Shown here: piece by piece, positions 1-10,237 of the stretch | How the letters are laid out: every line of letters begins with the position of its first letter | How positions within the stretch are numbered: position 1 is the stretch's first letter | Assembly: GCA_003220935.1 (NCBI GenBank) | Contig: QHTT01000086.1 | Location: 1-41,163, forward strand | DNA: 41,163 nucleotides | Direction: 5' to 3' | Source: Gemmatimonadota bacterium | Lineage (GTDB): Bacteria; Gemmatimonadota; Gemmatimonadetes; Gemmatimonadales; GWC2-71-9 | Notes under the pieces: model-generated | Told to the model about the DNA's origin: nothing | Database searches by the model: none | The model's input: the letters and a program-made list of their open reading frames with translations, nothing else | Translations under genes and position numbers: made by a program

Positions 1-513
1 TCGCTGCTCGGTCTGGGCCTCGCCGCGGCGGCCGCGATCGCGGGGCTCGTGGTGCTCCGCGGCACGGGACCCGACGTGCGCGCCCTCGGCGCGGTCCGGG
101 ACGCGCCGCTCTATTTGGGTGTGCCCGTGCGCGCCACACCCGCACCCGCCGACTCGCTCTTCGAGCGGGCGATGACGGCCTACACGGGCGGGAACTACGG
201 CGCGGCCGCGACCGGGCTCGCGCGCGCGCTCGCGGCCGGCGGCGACTCCGCCCCGGCGCTGTTCTTCCTCGGCGCGAGCGAGCTCATGACCGGGCGCCCT
301 GCCGCCGCGGCCGACGCGCTCCGCCGCGTCATCGGGCTGGGCCACACGCCGTACCTCCCCGAAGCCCACTACTACCTCGCCAAGGCGTTGCTCCGCACCG
401 GGGATGGCGACGCCGCGCTCCGCGAGCTGGGGACGATGCGGTCCGGCGACACGGTCGTCGCGGCGAGCGCCACGGCGCTCGCGGACAGTATCCGGAGGCT
501 CCGGAAACGCTAG
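1..513 (+). CDS. Membrane-anchored TPR-like protein, 5' truncated by window edge
   Basis: The reading frame is open from the first base, so the true N-terminus lies outside the window. The first 19 or so codons encode an unbroken hydrophobic Ala/Leu/Val helix, followed by a Pro-rich linker and about 110 residues of helical, Ala/Leu-rich repeats of tetratricopeptide character (FLGASELMTGRPAAA, YLAKALLRTGDGDAA). This gives a single-pass membrane protein with an exported or periplasmic TPR domain. In many soil bacteria such a gene sits between an ECF sigma gene and a CHAT gene, with an anti-sigma zinc finger N-terminal to the helix; that part cannot be seen here. It runs directly into the CHAT gene, so the two are probably co-transcribed. 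Confidence 0.7.
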   Translation, partial: SLLGLGLAAAAAIAGLVVLRGTGPDVRALGAVRDAPLYLGVPVRATPAPADSLFERAMTAYTGGNYGAAATGLARALAAGGDSAPALFFLGASELMTGRPAAAADALRRVIGLGHTPYLPEAHYYLAKALLRTGDGDAALRELGTMRSGDTVVAASATALADSIRRLRKR

Positions 514-3500
514 GCGCGCTGCTTGTAGTCGCGGCGCTCGTCCAGGCGCCGCCGCCCGATCGCGCCGCCGCGCGCCGTTACTGGCTCGCGGCGCTCGACG
601 CGGAGGCCGAGCTGCACGGAGACAGCGCGCTGGCGCTGCTCGAGCGCGCGCGCAGCGCGGACCCCGGGTTCTTCCCCGCCCAGCACGAGTACATCGACCG
701 ACGCGACGAGCGCGGCGAGTACGCCGAGGTGCGAGACGCGTACGCGGTCCCCGACCCGCGGGGCGGCATCGTGACCGAGTGCCTCGCCTTCTGGACCGCT
801 GCCCAACTCCACGGACACGCAGCCGCGGATTCCTTGAGCGCAGAGCGGGAAGCGCGCCGCAAGCTCGCGAGTCTCGAGCAGCGGGATTCGACGGGGTGCG
901 CGGCGACCTCTCTCGCCGGGAGGGACGGCAACTATGACTCAGACCCGCCCGAGGCGATGGCGCACCTCCGGCGGGCGGCAGCGCTGGCGCCCGAGGTCCT
1001 GGAGAACTGGTCGCGCCTCGCAGGCCGCCTGGCGGCTGCGCCGCACCCGGATCGGGCGGAAGTAGAGGCGACACTCGCCGAGGGGCTGCGGCACGTGCCT
1101 CATCCACTCCAGCGCGCCACGCTCTATGAACAGCTGATCGCCCTTCGTCTCGGGTGGAACGATGCGGCCGGCGCGCGGCGTCTCACCGCAGCGCTCCTGC
1201 CAGCGTTAGCCCGCGACGGGCGGCCGGGCTTGCGGCTCATCGCGTGGGAGCTCGAACCGACAAAGGCATGGACCCACGTCGCCACGATCCGAGCCTATAC
1301 CGCCGCCGGCGATTGGCACGGCCGATGGTGGGCGCTCAAAGATCTGGGCAAATGGCATCTCGACCACGGGAATCCAGCCGGCGCCATCCCACCGCTCGAC
1401 TCGGCGGTATGGCTCGCCGAGTCGAAAGGCCAACCCTGGTGCCAGCTCATCGCGCGAATGCAGCGCGGCCGCGCGGAGGCGAGGCTCGGCCGCACGCGGG
1501 CGTCGGAGCGGGACTTACGTGCCGCGCTAGCCGTCGGCGCCAGGGCGCCCGACGCGTATTACCTCGCGGAGACGTGGCACAACCTTGCGCACCTGTACGA
1601 GGGCGCGGGCCGCTGGCCGGAGGCCGCGGCTGCCGCCGACAGCTTCGTCGCGCTGACGCGACCGATGCGCTACGAGCCGCTCCGCATGATGAGCCTGCAC
1701 GACGCCGGCATGATCCGTTGGAAGGCTGGGTGGCACGCGGCCGCGGCCGCGAACTTCGCCGAGATGGTGCGCGTCGTGGACGACGAACAGAACGTCGCCA
1801 ACTACTATTGGGCGGGGGAATATTTCGAGCGCACGGGCGACCTTGCCCGCGCCCTGGCGTACTATCAGGCAGGCGCGTCACGAGCGTACGGTGATCAAGA
1901 CCGGCCACTCGCGGGGTTGGTGCGGGTGTTCGAGGCCCTGGGTAAGGACGATAGCGCCACGCGCGCGGCGGCGGCCCACGACTCTCTCATTGCGCAGTGG
2001 ACGCCGCTCGAACACCCGCTCCTCCCCCGGTTACTGTCCCAGGCGGGACGCTCCGCGGAAGCGGTCGGCCTCGCAGCCACGTGGGCCGAGCGGCAGCTCC
2101 GCAACGGCAACGTGGAGGGAGCGGCGCTCGCGACGCTCGAGGTGGCGGACCTCTCCCTCGCCGCGGGGAAGCCGGCCGAAGCCCTCGCGGCCGCGGCGCG
2201 GGCCGACAGTCTCGCGCACACGCTGCACCTGGTGAGCGAAATCGAGCGCGCCGCCGAGCTGCGGGGCGATGCAGAGATCGCCTTGGGCGACAGGGCGGCG
2301 GGCCTCGCCGCTTTGACCGAAGCGGCCGCGCTCGCTCAACGCCACCCCACCGTAGACGGCGTGTTGGCGGCCCAGCTCGCGCTCGGGGACGGGCTCGCCG
2401 CCGCAGGCCGCGCCGCATCCGCCCTCGCCGCCTACGACCGGGCGGTGCGCACCGTCGAGGCCGTCACCGAGCGGCTCCCGGACGACCTCGACCGCGTCGG
2501 CTACCGCGATCGGCACCTCCGGCCGTTCGATGGAGCGCTGCGCGTCCTGCTCGCGACTCCGCCCTCGCCGGCGCGCACCGAGGCCCTGGCCTTATGGTCC
2601 CAGCGTCGCAAGGCCGCCGCCCTCGCGCTCGCGACAGCCGGCCCCGCCATACGCCCGCAGCCGCTCGCCGTGCTCCAACAACGGCTCGACACCAACGAAG
2701 CCCTGATCGACTACGTGCTCGTTGCCCGCACCCTCGCGCCCGCCGCCCTGGTGGTCACGCGCGCCGGTGCCCGCCTCGTGCCGCTCGGTGCCTCGGCCGA
2801 CTCCATCTCCGCCATCGCGGCGCGGCTCACGCGACCGTTGCGGAAGGTGTACGGGGGCCAGCTCGATCTTGGCCGGGCGCGCTTCGACCTGGCCGCGGCG
2901 GCGCTGCTCTACCAGGCCGTGCTCGCCCCGCTGCGCCCGGCGCTGCGCGGCGCCACGCGGCTCGTGATCGCGCCCGACGGCGCGCTGTGCGGCGTCCCCT
3001 TCGCCGCCCTGGTGAGCGCGCTCCCCGCGGCCGCCGATTCCGCGCCTTATCTCCACGCCCGCTACGTGCTCGACGACTTCGAGGTCGCCTACGTGCCCTC
3101 GGCCCAATGGTTGCGCAGCGGCACGGGGGGCGAGGACCTGCGCGACGCGCGCTTGCTGGTCTTGGTACGCGACGTCCCCGGCGGGGCCGCCGAAGCCACA
3201 GCCGTCCGCGCCGCGTGGCCGGACGCCCAGAGCACCATCCTCGCCGACACCGCCGCCACCGAGCGGGCGGTGCGGCGCCTCGCCCCCGCGGCCGGCATCG
3301 TGCACTTCGCGACGCACGCCGAGGCGAACGACGCCGATCCGCTCGCGTCCCATCTCCGGCTCGCCCCCGACGCGGCGGACGACGGGTACTTCCATCTGAA
3401 CGAGATTGCGGGCGCGCGCCTGCGTGCCCGCCTGATCGTGCTCTCGGCCTGCGCCACGCTCACCGGGCGGCTCGCGCCTGGCGAAGGCCTGCTCGGGCTC

Positions 3501-3728
3501 GCGCGGGCCTTCCTTGTGGGCGGCGCGCAAGGCGTGCTGGCCACCGAGTGGCCGGTGGGCGGAGCGACCGCCCTGTTGATGGGCACCTTCTACGGCCGCC
3601 TCGCCGGCGGCGCCCGGCCAGCCGCCGCGCTGCGCGACGCCGAGCTCGCGTTGCGGCGCGACCCGCGCACCGTGCATCCGTTCTACTGGGGCGGGGTCGT
3701 GCTCCTGGAGGGGACAGCCGCGCCTTGA
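507..3728 (+). CDS. TPR-CHAT domain protein (caspase/separase-like), probable ACG start
   Basis: The protein has about 1073 residues. The N-terminal two thirds are Ala-rich TPR-like helical repeats. The C-terminal 300 or so residues are a CHAT domain, a caspase-fold protease family. The expected dyad is present: His in HFATHA (about residue 937) and Cys in LSACAT (about 982), with LVIAPDGALCGVPFAAL upstream of them. The first ATG/GTG/TTG in frame is GTG at 729, but the frame is open well upstream and encodes a hydrophobic signal-like stretch (LGALLVVAALVQA) just before it. A GGAGG at 494-498 lies 8 nt before ACG at 507, so I place the start there; GTG 729 is the conservative choice. It overlaps the upstream gene by 7 nt. 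CHAT proteins act in programmed proteolysis and some defence systems; the target is unknown. Confidence 0.85.
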   Translation, partial: TLGALLVVAALVQAPPPDRAAARRYWLAALDAEAELHGDSALALLERARSADPGFFPAQHEYIDRRDERGEYAEVRDAYAVPDPRGGIVTECLAFWTAAQLHGHAAADSLSAEREARRKLASLEQRDSTGCAATSLAGRDGNYDSDPPEAMAHLRRAAALAPEVLENWSRLAGRLAAAPHPDRAEVEATLAEGLRHVPHPLQRATLYEQLIALRLGWNDAAGARRLTAALLPALARDGRPGLRLIAWELEPTKAWTHVATIRAYTAAGDWHGRWWALKDLGKWHLDHGNPAGAIPPLDSAVWLAESKGQPWCQLIARMQRGRAEARLGRTRASERDLRAALAVGARAPDAYYLAETWHNLAHLYEGAGRWPEAAAAADSFVALTRPMRYEPLRMMSLHDAGMIRWKAGWHAAAAANFAEMVRVVDDEQNVANYYWAGEYFERTGDLARALAYYQAGASRAYGDQDRPLAGLVRVFEALGKDDSATRAAAAHDSLIAQWTPLEHPLLPRLLSQAGRSAEAVGLAATWAERQLRNGNVEGAALATLEVADLSLAAGKPAEALAAAARADSLAHTLHLVSEIERAAELRGDAEIALGDRAAGLAALTEAAALAQRHPTVDGVLAAQLALGDGLAAAGRAASALAAYDRAVRTVEAVTERLPDDLDRVGYRDRHLRPFDGALRVLLATPPSPARTEALALWSQRRKAAALALATAGPAIRPQPLAVLQQRLDTNEALIDYVLVARTLAPAALVVTRAGARLVPLGASADSISAIAARLTRPLRKVYGGQLDLGRARFDLAAAALLYQAVLAPLRPALRGATRLVIAPDGALCGVPFAALVSALPAAADSAPYLHARYVLDDFEVAYVPSAQWLRSGTGGEDLRDARLLVLVRDVPGGAAEATAVRAAWPDAQSTILADTAATERAVRRLAPAAGIVHFATHAEANDADPLASHLRLAPDAADDGYFHLNEIAGARLRARLIVLSACATLTGRLAPGEGLLGLARAFLVGGAQGVLATEWPVGGATALLMGTFYGRLAGGARPAAALRDAELALRRDPRTVHPFYWGGVVLLEGTAAP

Positions 3729-4067
3729 GCCTGCAAGCGCTGACTGGCGACCGGACGAGGTAACTCCTTCAAACAAGCTGATTCAGCGTTGGCGAGGGTC
3801 GGCGGCGCGTGCGTCCGGAGCCGAACGTCCCGCGTGCGAATCGCGGCTCGCGCATCCGGTAGCACCGTGCCTTACCATCGCGCGCCTTCTCGCGCAGTAC
3901 GGTCTGGGTGCGGTCTGCAGGGGACGATTCGGGTGCGTTTCGCGGTTTCGCCTGGATTTCGCGCGCGCCAACTGTTTACTTTTCTGCTTCCGAGCACGAG
4001 GCCGTCCCCGTTCCTTGTCAACGGGTCGCAGGTTCGAGTCCTGCCTCGGGAGTCTTGAGCCTCGACC
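3729..4067. other. Non-coding gap between CHAT gene and first histidine kinase
   Basis: No credible gene is seen in these 339 bases. Short open frames on both strands are shadows; one minus-strand frame gives the peptide type typical of antisense tRNA reading. The only recognisable content is the tRNA 3' remnant at 4018-4052. No convincing promoter or U-tract terminator is seen. Confidence 0.6.
4018..4052 (+). other. tRNA 3' part remnant (anticodon-stem strand to discriminator base)
   Basis: The bases read as a tRNA 3' part in order: TCAAC (3' strand of an anticodon stem), GGGTC variable loop, GCAGG-TTCGAGT-CCTGC as a perfect T arm with a canonical loop, then CTCGGGA as the 3' acceptor strand and G as discriminator. 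The matching 5' half is absent: no D arm, and the hairpin immediately upstream has a loop without U33. A weak acceptor match, TTCCGAG at 3988, gives a molecule too short for a tRNA. Integrases often leave exactly this segment as an attachment-site duplicate, so this may be an old att scar. It is not a functional tRNA gene. Confidence 0.6.
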
Positions 4068-6047
4068 ATGCCCGGTAAGCGCCTCAAGGCGTCCGCGCAC
4101 CGCTCGCCCGGGCGGCGCTCCGGTCCACGGGCTGCGACGGAGCTGTTCCACGCGCTGGTGGAGCACAGCTCGGAGGCCGTCGCGCTCCTCGACGAGACCG
4201 GGGCGATCAGCTACGTCAGCCCCGCGGCGACCCGGCTGCTCGGCTACACCGTCGCCGAGTTGACCGGCACGACCGCCTTTGGCTTCCTCCACCCCGACGA
4301 CCTCAGCCGCGTGCAGCAGCTGTGCCAGCGGCTGCTCGACGAGCCTGGACTCTCGATCACGACCGAGCTACGCGCGCGGCACAAGGACGGCTCCTATCGT
4401 CTGGTGGAGGCGGTGGCTGTGAACCGCCTTGACGAGCCGGCCGTGGGGGCCGTCGTGGCCAACTGGCGCGACATCACCGAGCGGCTGCGCGCCGAGGAGG
4501 CGCTCAAGAGCTACCAGGGCACGGAAGCAGCGCTCCGCAATTCGGAAGAGAACTATCGGAGCCTCGTCGAGGGCGTGCGCGACGTGATCTTCGCGTTGTC
4601 GCCGGGGGGCGAGGTGACCTCGCTCAACCCGGCGTTCGAGGAGATGACGGGCTTCCCGCCCGGCGAGTGGGTCGGCCGGCCGTTCGAGGCCCTGGTCCAT
4701 CCGGAGGACGTGCCGCTCGCGCTCGAGCTGTTCGGCCGCGTGCTGCGCGGGGAGCCGCGCCCCACCATCCAGTTTCGCATCCTGACGAAGACCGGGCCGT
4801 ACCGGGTCGCCGAGTTCAGCGCGAGCGCCCAGCTGCGCGACGGCAAGCTGCTGGGAATCCTCGGCATCGGGCGCGACGTCACCGAGCGGCTCGGCCTCGA
4901 GCAGCAGCTGCGCCAGGCACAGAAGATGGAGGCCGTGGGCCGCTTGGCGGGCGGCGTCGCGCACGATTTCAACAACATCCTCACGGCGATCACCGGTCAT
5001 GCGGAGCTGCTGCTCGAGGACCTCGGTCTCCACGACCCGCGACGCGCGGACGTCGACGAGATTCGCCGGTCCGCAGAGCGCGCCGCCGGCCTCACGCGCC
5101 AGCTGCTCGCGTTCAGCCGCCAGCAGGTGCTCCAGCCGAAGGTCGTCGACGTGAACGCGCTCGTGCTGGACATGGACAAGCTGCTGCGCCGGCTGATCGG
5201 CGAGGACGTCGAGCTGGCGACCGTGCTCGACCCTGCCCTGGGGAGGGTGAAGGCGGACCCGGGCCAGCTGGAGCAGGTCATCGTGAATCTCGCGGTGAAC
5301 GCCCGTGACGCGATGCCCGACGGCGGCAAGCTCACGCTGGAGACGCGCAACATCGATCTCGACTCCAGCTACACGCTCGAGCACAGCCTCGTGAAGCCGG
5401 GGCCGTACGTACAGCTCACCGTGAGCGACAGCGGGATCGGGATGGACGAGGAGACCCAGGCGCACGCGTTCGAGCCGTTCTTTACGACGAAGCCGCGCGG
5501 CCAGGGGACGGGCCTGGGCCTCGCGATGGTGTACGGGACCGTGAAGCAGTCGGGCGGGTTCATCTGGGTGTACAGCGAGCCCGGCCACGGCGCGACGTTC
5601 AAGATCTATCTTCCCCGCGTCGACACGCCGACCGAGCCGGCGACGCTGCCCGCCCCGACGGTGCAGCCGGCTCGCGGCTCCGAAACCGTGCTGCTCGCTG
5701 AGGACGAGCCGGCGGTGCGCGCCATTGCGCAGCAGGCCCTCGAACGCCACGGCTACACGGTGCTCGCGGCGCCGAGCGGTGCCGCTGCGCTCGCGCTCGC
5801 GGCGCAGCACGCCGCGACGATCGACCTCCTCCTCACCGACGTCGTGATGCCGGGGATGAGCGGCCGGGACCTGGCCGACCGGCTCACTGCGCAGCGGCCC
5901 GGCATCCGGGTCCTGTATATCTCTGGCTACACCGACAACGCCATCGTGCGCCACGGGATGCTCGAGCCGGGCCTCGCCTATTTGCAGAAGCCGTTCCGCC
6001 CCCATGCCCTGGTGCGCAAGGTGCGCGAGGTGCTGGACGCGGGCTGA
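4068..6047 (+). CDS. Hybrid histidine kinase PAS-PAS-HisKA-HATPase-REC (CckA-like)
   Basis: 659 residues with no membrane segment, so it is a cytoplasmic sensor. Two PAS domains (about 25-140 and 155-275), each ending in a D-[IV]-TERL-type tail, lead into a dimerisation domain with the phospho-acceptor His about residue 299 in GGVAHDFNN. The ATPase N box ([11 protein letters not shown]) is about 406-416 and the G box contains [12 protein letters not shown] receiver domain follows, with phospho-acceptor Asp about 591 in [12 protein letters not shown]. The [12 protein letters not shown] context and C-terminal receiver match the CckA-like kinase group. It has the same kinase-receiver layout as the gene at 13295-15724, which suggests a duplication. 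A single-domain regulator follows 62 nt downstream. The signal is unknown. Confidence 0.93.
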   Translation: MPGKRLKASAHRSPGRRSGPRAATELFHALVEHSSEAVALLDETGAISYVSPAATRLLGYTVAELTGTTAFGFLHPDDLSRVQQLCQRLLDEPGLSITTELRARHKDGSYRLVEAVAVNRLDEPAVGAVVANWRDITERLRAEEALKSYQGTEAALRNSEENYRSLVEGVRDVIFALSPGGEVTSLNPAFEEMTGFPPGEWVGRPFEALVHPEDVPLALELFGRVLRGEPRPTIQFRILTKTGPYRVAEFSASAQLRDGKLLGILGIGRDVTERLGLEQQLRQAQKMEAVGRLAGGVAHDFNNILTAITGHAELLLEDLGLHDPRRADVDEIRRSAERAAGLTRQLLAFSRQQVLQPKVVDVNALVLDMDKLLRRLIGEDVELATVLDPALGRVKADPGQLEQVIVNLAVNARDAMPDGGKLTLETRNIDLDSSYTLEHSLVKPGPYVQLTVSDSGIGMDEETQAHAFEPFFTTKPRGQGTGLGLAMVYGTVKQSGGFIWVYSEPGHGATFKIYLPRVDTPTEPATLPAPTVQPARGSETVLLAEDEPAVRAIAQQALERHGYTVLAAPSGAAALALAAQHAATIDLLLTDVVMPGMSGRDLADRLTAQRPGIRVLYISGYTDNAIVRHGMLEPGLAYLQKPFRPHALVRKVREVLDAG

Positions 6048-6109
6048 CGCGCCGCGGCCACCCCCCCCGGAGCGGCGTCGGTGTACAACGTCGACGACGA
6101 GGAGATCCG

Positions 6110-6553
6110 ATGACGGACATGCAGCAGGTCGAGATCCTGTTGGTGGAAGACAACCCCACCGATGCCGAGCTCACGCTGCGCGCGTTCAAGGCGCGCAACT
6201 TCGCGAACCAGGTGTTCGTCGCCCGGGACGGCGCCGAGGCGCTGGATTTCTTCTTTGGCGACGGCAGTCACCCGTTGCGCGACATCGGAGTCGTGCCGAA
6301 GGTCGTGCTGCTGGACCTGAAGCTGCCGAAAGTCGACGGACTGGAGGTGCTGCGGCGATTGAAGGCGGACGAGCGCACCCGCACCATCCCGGTCGTCATC
6401 CTCACATCGTCTCGGGAGGAGCCCGACATCGCCGCGGCGTACCGACTGGGCGCGAACAGCTACATCGTCAAGCCGGTGGACTTCGAGGCCTTCGCTCGCG
6501 CTGTGTCCGAGGTCGGCCTCTACTGGCTGCTGCTCAACGAGCCACCGCGCTGA
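6110..6553 (+). CDS. Single-domain response regulator, Rcp1-like
   Basis: 147 residues that are only a receiver domain. The acidic pocket is LLVEDN near residues 10-15, the phospho-acceptor is D69 in [12 protein letters not shown], the switch Thr/Ser lies in ILTSSREE, and the conserved Lys is K121 in YIVKPVDF. It has no output domain. The extended form with [12 protein letters not shown] at the end is that of cyanobacterial Rcp1 and other kinase-partner shuttle regulators. AGGAG at 6100-6104 lies 5 nt before the ATG, which fixes the start. It is a close paralogue of the regulator at 12758-13204. It probably moves phosphate between kinases or onto a protein target. Confidence 0.92.
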   Translation: MTDMQQVEILLVEDNPTDAELTLRAFKARNFANQVFVARDGAEALDFFFGDGSHPLRDIGVVPKVVLLDLKLPKVDGLEVLRRLKADERTRTIPVVILTSSREEPDIAAAYRLGANSYIVKPVDFEAFARAVSEVGLYWLLLNEPPR

Positions 6554-6636
6554 GACGCTGAAGCGGCAGCGGCGCACTGGAATGGCCTGGACCGCTGACA
6601 TTTGCGGAACCACCTTGGCGTATTACTCATAGAGTC

Positions 6637-9600
6637 ATGACTCTCGCACAGCGGCCGCCCGCCGGCGCGTCGATCCTGGGCGCGGGTGGGGATCCGCAGG
6701 CGCGCATCGCCGAGCACGCGCACCACGTCGAGGCGGAGATAGGTCGCGCCGCCGTCAGTCAGCTGCTGGCGGGGGGCCCGCTCGCCGAGTCGCTCCACAT
6801 CCTGCTCGTCCTCATCGTTGCCGTGCTGGTCTGGAACTCCCTGCCGCTCGAGCTCACGATCGGGTGGGTCGGCGCGGTCGCCGCCGCGGCGGGGCTACGA
6901 ACCTGGTGGCGGCTGCGGGTTCGCCGCCTGGCGCCGGCGGCGGAGCAGGCCCTGCGCGGCGTGCGCCTCACCGTCGCCGGCGTCGGGCTCGCCTGGGGGT
7001 TCGGCGCCGCCGCCGCCATCCCTGCCCTTCCGCTGCACGAGGGTGCGCTCACCCTGGTCGTGCTCGCCGGGATCGTCGCGGGCGCCACCAGCACGTTGGT
7101 CGGTGATACGCGGAGCTTCCGCTACCTGCTGCTCACGGTGCTGGCCCCACTCCCGATCGGTTTCCTGGCGCAGGGTCAGGCCAGACCGCAGCTCATCGCG
7201 ATCGCGCTCATCGCGTTGTTCGCCTGGGGGATGGACCGCGTGCACTCACGCGCCCATCGGACCTTTGCGGAGCGGGTGCGAGCAGCCGCCCTCCTCGAGC
7301 TGACCAGCCAAGAATTGGCGCGCCAGCACGCTTACTTGGACACGCTGCTGCAAAGCGTGCCCGTGGCCATCGCGGTGATCGATCGGGAGCGGCGGATCCG
7401 CAGTCTCAATCGCCAGTTCACGGTCCTGTTTGGCTACGAAGCCAACGAGGCGGTGGGCCGTCCCCTGGACGAGCTGGTGGTGCCCGAAGCGCAGCGGACC
7501 GCGTCGCGCGGGATGGAACAGCGGGTGTGGCAAGGCGAGATCGTGACGGCGGACACCGAGCGCCTCCACCGCGATGGCCGGCTCATTCCTGTGCGCCTGT
7601 CTGCCGCCTACGCGCAGGATGCCACCGGAGAAGTCGTTATCGTGCGCTACGAGGACATCACGGAGCGCAAGCGCGCCGAGACCGCGATCCGGGAGGCGCG
7701 CGACGTCGCCGAGCGCGCCGCCCACGCCCGCAGCGCGTTCCTGGCCAACATGAGCCATGAGATCCGCACGCCGATGAACGCCGTCCTCGGGTTCGTCGAG
7801 CTGGTGCTCGACACGGAGCTCAGCGGGGAGCAGCGGCGCGCGCTGGAACTGGTGCGCTCCTCGTCCGAGGCGCTGCTCACCATCCTCAACGACATCCTCG
7901 ACTACTCGAAAATCGAGGCGGAACACCTCGAGCTCGAAACGATCCCGTTCGATCTCCCGAAAGTCGTGCACGCCACCGCTACCCTGCTCGCGGTCCGGGC
8001 GCGCGAGAAACATCTCGAGCTCACCGTGGACGTGACGCCCGACGTGCCGCACCTCGTGCGGGGGGATCCCACCCGCGTGCGCCAGGTGCTCATGAACCTG
8101 ATCGGAAACGCCATCAAGTTCACGGAGCAAGGTGAGGTCGCCGTGTCCACCGTCGTCGCCCGGGGCGACACCGACCGAGCGTCGGTTCGCTTCCGCGTCC
8201 GCGATACGGGGATCGGCATCTCGGGGGACCAGTTGACGACCATCTTCCGGGAATTCAGCCAGGCCGACGCGTCCATGACGCGCCGCTATGGGGGGACCGG
8301 ACTCGGCCTCGCGATCTCCCGGAAGCTGGTGGCGCTGATGGGAGGCGAGCTGACGGTCGCGAGCGAGGTCGGCCGGGGCAGCGAGTTCAGCTTTACCCTC
8401 ACGTTCACCATCGAAGCGGCTGTCCCCCTAGCGCGGACCGGGGGCGCCACGACGTCCCTGGGCGGGCGGCGCTTGCTGGTGGTGGATGACAACGAGACCA
8501 ACCGGCGCATCCTCCGGGACATGCTGGGCGCCGAGGGGATCGCCGTCCACGAGGCCGCGCGCGCCCACGCGGGGCTGGACACGCTGCGCCGCGGCGTGCA
8601 GGCCGGCGCGCCGTACGACCTCGCCATCTTGGACGCCCAGATGCCCGACCTCGACGGCTTCGCGCTCGCCGCCGCCGTTCGGGCCGATCCCGAGCTGGCG
8701 GCGACCAAGCTCCTGATCCTCACATCGGCGGGGCAACGCGGCGATGGCGAGCGCTGCCGGCACATGGGCATCCAGGCCTATCTGACCAAGCCGATAGCGC
8801 GGGCCGACCTCATTGAGGCGGTGGGCACCGTGCTGGCCGAAGCGCCGCCCGCCGGAGCCGCACCTGTGCTCATCACCCGCCACTCGATCGCGGAGTCGCG
8901 CCACGCCTTGCAGATCCTGCTCGCCGAAGACAACCCCGTGAACCAGCAGGTGGCGATGGCGATGCTCGTCAAGCGCGGCCATCAGGTGGACGTCGTGAGC
9001 AACGGGCGCGAAGCCCTGGACGCCGTCGGCGCCCGCAAGTACGACGTCGTGCTCATGGACATCCAGATGCCCGAGATGGACGGGTTCGCCGCGGCCGAGG
9101 CGATCCGCGCCCTCCCGCAGGGCCGGACGCTTCCGATCATCGCGCTCACCGCGCACGCCCTGAGCGGCGAGCGCGAGCGCTGCCTCGAACGTGGTATGAC
9201 CGGGTATCTTGCCAAGCCGTTCAAGGCGCACGACCTGTTCGGCGCGGTCGAGGGCCGGACGGCCGCGACGCCGGATACGGCCGCCGCTCCCCCGCCGCCG
9301 GTCGACCTGGCCGCCTTCCGTGGTACGATGCGCGAGGCAGGGGCGGAAGCAGCCGTGGACGGCATCCTGGCGACGTTCGCCACCACCCTGCCCCAGCGCC
9401 TCGAGGCGCTGGCGGAAGCGGCCCGCGGCGGCGCGGCCGAGCCCATTCAGCGCGCCGCGCATGCGTTCAAGTCCGCGGCGGCGACCATCGGGGCCCATCG
9501 CCTCGCGCAGCTGCTCGACGACATGGAGGCGTCCGCCCGGAGCGGCGACGTGGCACGCGCGCAGAGCGCGTTACCTAACGTGAGAAGGGAGGCGCTGACC

Positions 9601-9648
9601 GTGTTGGATCACGTGCGGCTGGCGGTGGACGGAGGGGGCCATGGCTAA
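6637..9648 (+). CDS. Membrane hybrid histidine kinase with two receivers and Hpt (BarA-like)
   Basis: 1003 residues. The N-terminal 200 or so hold about six hydrophobic segments, forming a membrane sensor module that I do not recognise. A PAS domain (about 235-345) follows, then HisKA with phospho-acceptor His about 374 in [11 protein letters not shown], and an ATPase domain with [11 protein letters not shown] and a [13 protein letters not shown] box. Receiver 1 has Asp about 666 ([10 protein letters not shown]) and receiver 2 Asp about 808 ([10 protein letters not shown]). The C-terminal Hpt domain has His about 942 in HAFKSAA. All four phosphorelay sites are therefore intact in one chain, as in BarA/ArcB-type kinases. 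It overlaps the next regulator gene by 8 nt, which implies translational coupling. The output partner is not evident. Confidence 0.94.
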   Translation: MTLAQRPPAGASILGAGGDPQARIAEHAHHVEAEIGRAAVSQLLAGGPLAESLHILLVLIVAVLVWNSLPLELTIGWVGAVAAAAGLRTWWRLRVRRLAPAAEQALRGVRLTVAGVGLAWGFGAAAAIPALPLHEGALTLVVLAGIVAGATSTLVGDTRSFRYLLLTVLAPLPIGFLAQGQARPQLIAIALIALFAWGMDRVHSRAHRTFAERVRAAALLELTSQELARQHAYLDTLLQSVPVAIAVIDRERRIRSLNRQFTVLFGYEANEAVGRPLDELVVPEAQRTASRGMEQRVWQGEIVTADTERLHRDGRLIPVRLSAAYAQDATGEVVIVRYEDITERKRAETAIREARDVAERAAHARSAFLANMSHEIRTPMNAVLGFVELVLDTELSGEQRRALELVRSSSEALLTILNDILDYSKIEAEHLELETIPFDLPKVVHATATLLAVRAREKHLELTVDVTPDVPHLVRGDPTRVRQVLMNLIGNAIKFTEQGEVAVSTVVARGDTDRASVRFRVRDTGIGISGDQLTTIFREFSQADASMTRRYGGTGLGLAISRKLVALMGGELTVASEVGRGSEFSFTLTFTIEAAVPLARTGGATTSLGGRRLLVVDDNETNRRILRDMLGAEGIAVHEAARAHAGLDTLRRGVQAGAPYDLAILDAQMPDLDGFALAAAVRADPELAATKLLILTSAGQRGDGERCRHMGIQAYLTKPIARADLIEAVGTVLAEAPPAGAAPVLITRHSIAESRHALQILLAEDNPVNQQVAMAMLVKRGHQVDVVSNGREALDAVGARKYDVVLMDIQMPEMDGFAAAEAIRALPQGRTLPIIALTAHALSGERERCLERGMTGYLAKPFKAHDLFGAVEGRTAATPDTAAAPPPPVDLAAFRGTMREAGAEAAVDGILATFATTLPQRLEALAEAARGGAAEPIQRAAHAFKSAAATIGAHRLAQLLDDMEASARSGDVARAQSALPNVRREALTVLDHVRLAVDGGGHG

Positions 9649-10228
9649 GACGATTCCCGTGCTCGTGGTGGACGACGATGCGGTATCCAGTGCCCAGCTG
9701 TGCGCGCTGGCGAAGGCAGCGGGCTACACGCCGACCGCCGCCGCCAACGGCCGGGAAGCGTGGGACATGCTGCAGCTGTCGCGCTTCCAGCTCGTCATCT
9801 CGGATTGGTACATGCCCGAGATGGACGGCGTGGAGCTGTGCCGCCGCGTCCGCGCGCGCCGCGACAAGCCGTATGTCTACTTCATCATGGTGACCGCCCG
9901 CGGCGGCAAGCAGCAGTATCTGGCGGGGATGGACGCCGGGGCCGATGACTTCATCACCAAGCCGGTCGACCCGGACGAGCTGCGCGCCCGGCTCACCGTC
10001 GCTGAGCGTATCCTGGGCTTGCGCACCGAGCTGCAACAGCTCGAGGGGCTGCTCCCCATCTGCTCCTACTGCAAGCGCATCCGCAACGATCACGACCAGT
10101 GGAAGACGCTCGAGGACTACATCGAGCAGCACTTCGCCACCCAGTTCAGTCACAGCATCTGCCCCGATTGCTACACGAAATACGTCGAGCCGCAGCTCGA
10201 GCGACGCAACGGCCCGGTGGGCCCCTAG
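9641..10228 (+). CDS. Response regulator with C-terminal Cys-pair module
   Basis: 195 residues. The receiver domain covers 1-125, with acidic cluster VVDDD, phospho-acceptor D55 in ISDWYMPEMDG and conserved Lys about 107 in ITKPVD. A linker helix rich in Leu/Glu follows. The last 60 residues carry two cysteine pairs, C141-x2-C144 (ICSYCKRIR) and C174-x2-C177 (ICPDC), either side of a Trp/Tyr-containing stretch. The spacing suits a zinc ribbon or a redox-active site. This is not a known DNA-binding output. The gene overlaps the upstream BarA-like kinase by 8 nt and ends 9 nt before the CHASE3 kinase, so it sits inside one operon with both. Its function is not established. Confidence 0.88.
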   Translation: MAKTIPVLVVDDDAVSSAQLCALAKAAGYTPTAAANGREAWDMLQLSRFQLVISDWYMPEMDGVELCRRVRARRDKPYVYFIMVTARGGKQQYLAGMDAGADDFITKPVDPDELRARLTVAERILGLRTELQQLEGLLPICSYCKRIRNDHDQWKTLEDYIEQHFATQFSHSICPDCYTKYVEPQLERRNGPVGP

Positions 10229-10237
10229 GTTGGCCGA

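Noticed and set aside
3830-3854. Second T-arm-like hairpin (CCGCG-TGCGAAT-CGCGG)
   Set aside because: The loop lacks the TTC core and no anticodon or D arm can be fitted upstream. It is probably chance in GC-rich DNA.
6061-6068. Run of eight C ahead of the first small response regulator
   Set aside because: It lies outside the coding region and before the ribosome-binding site, so phase variation of the protein is not supported; nothing else marks it as regulatory.
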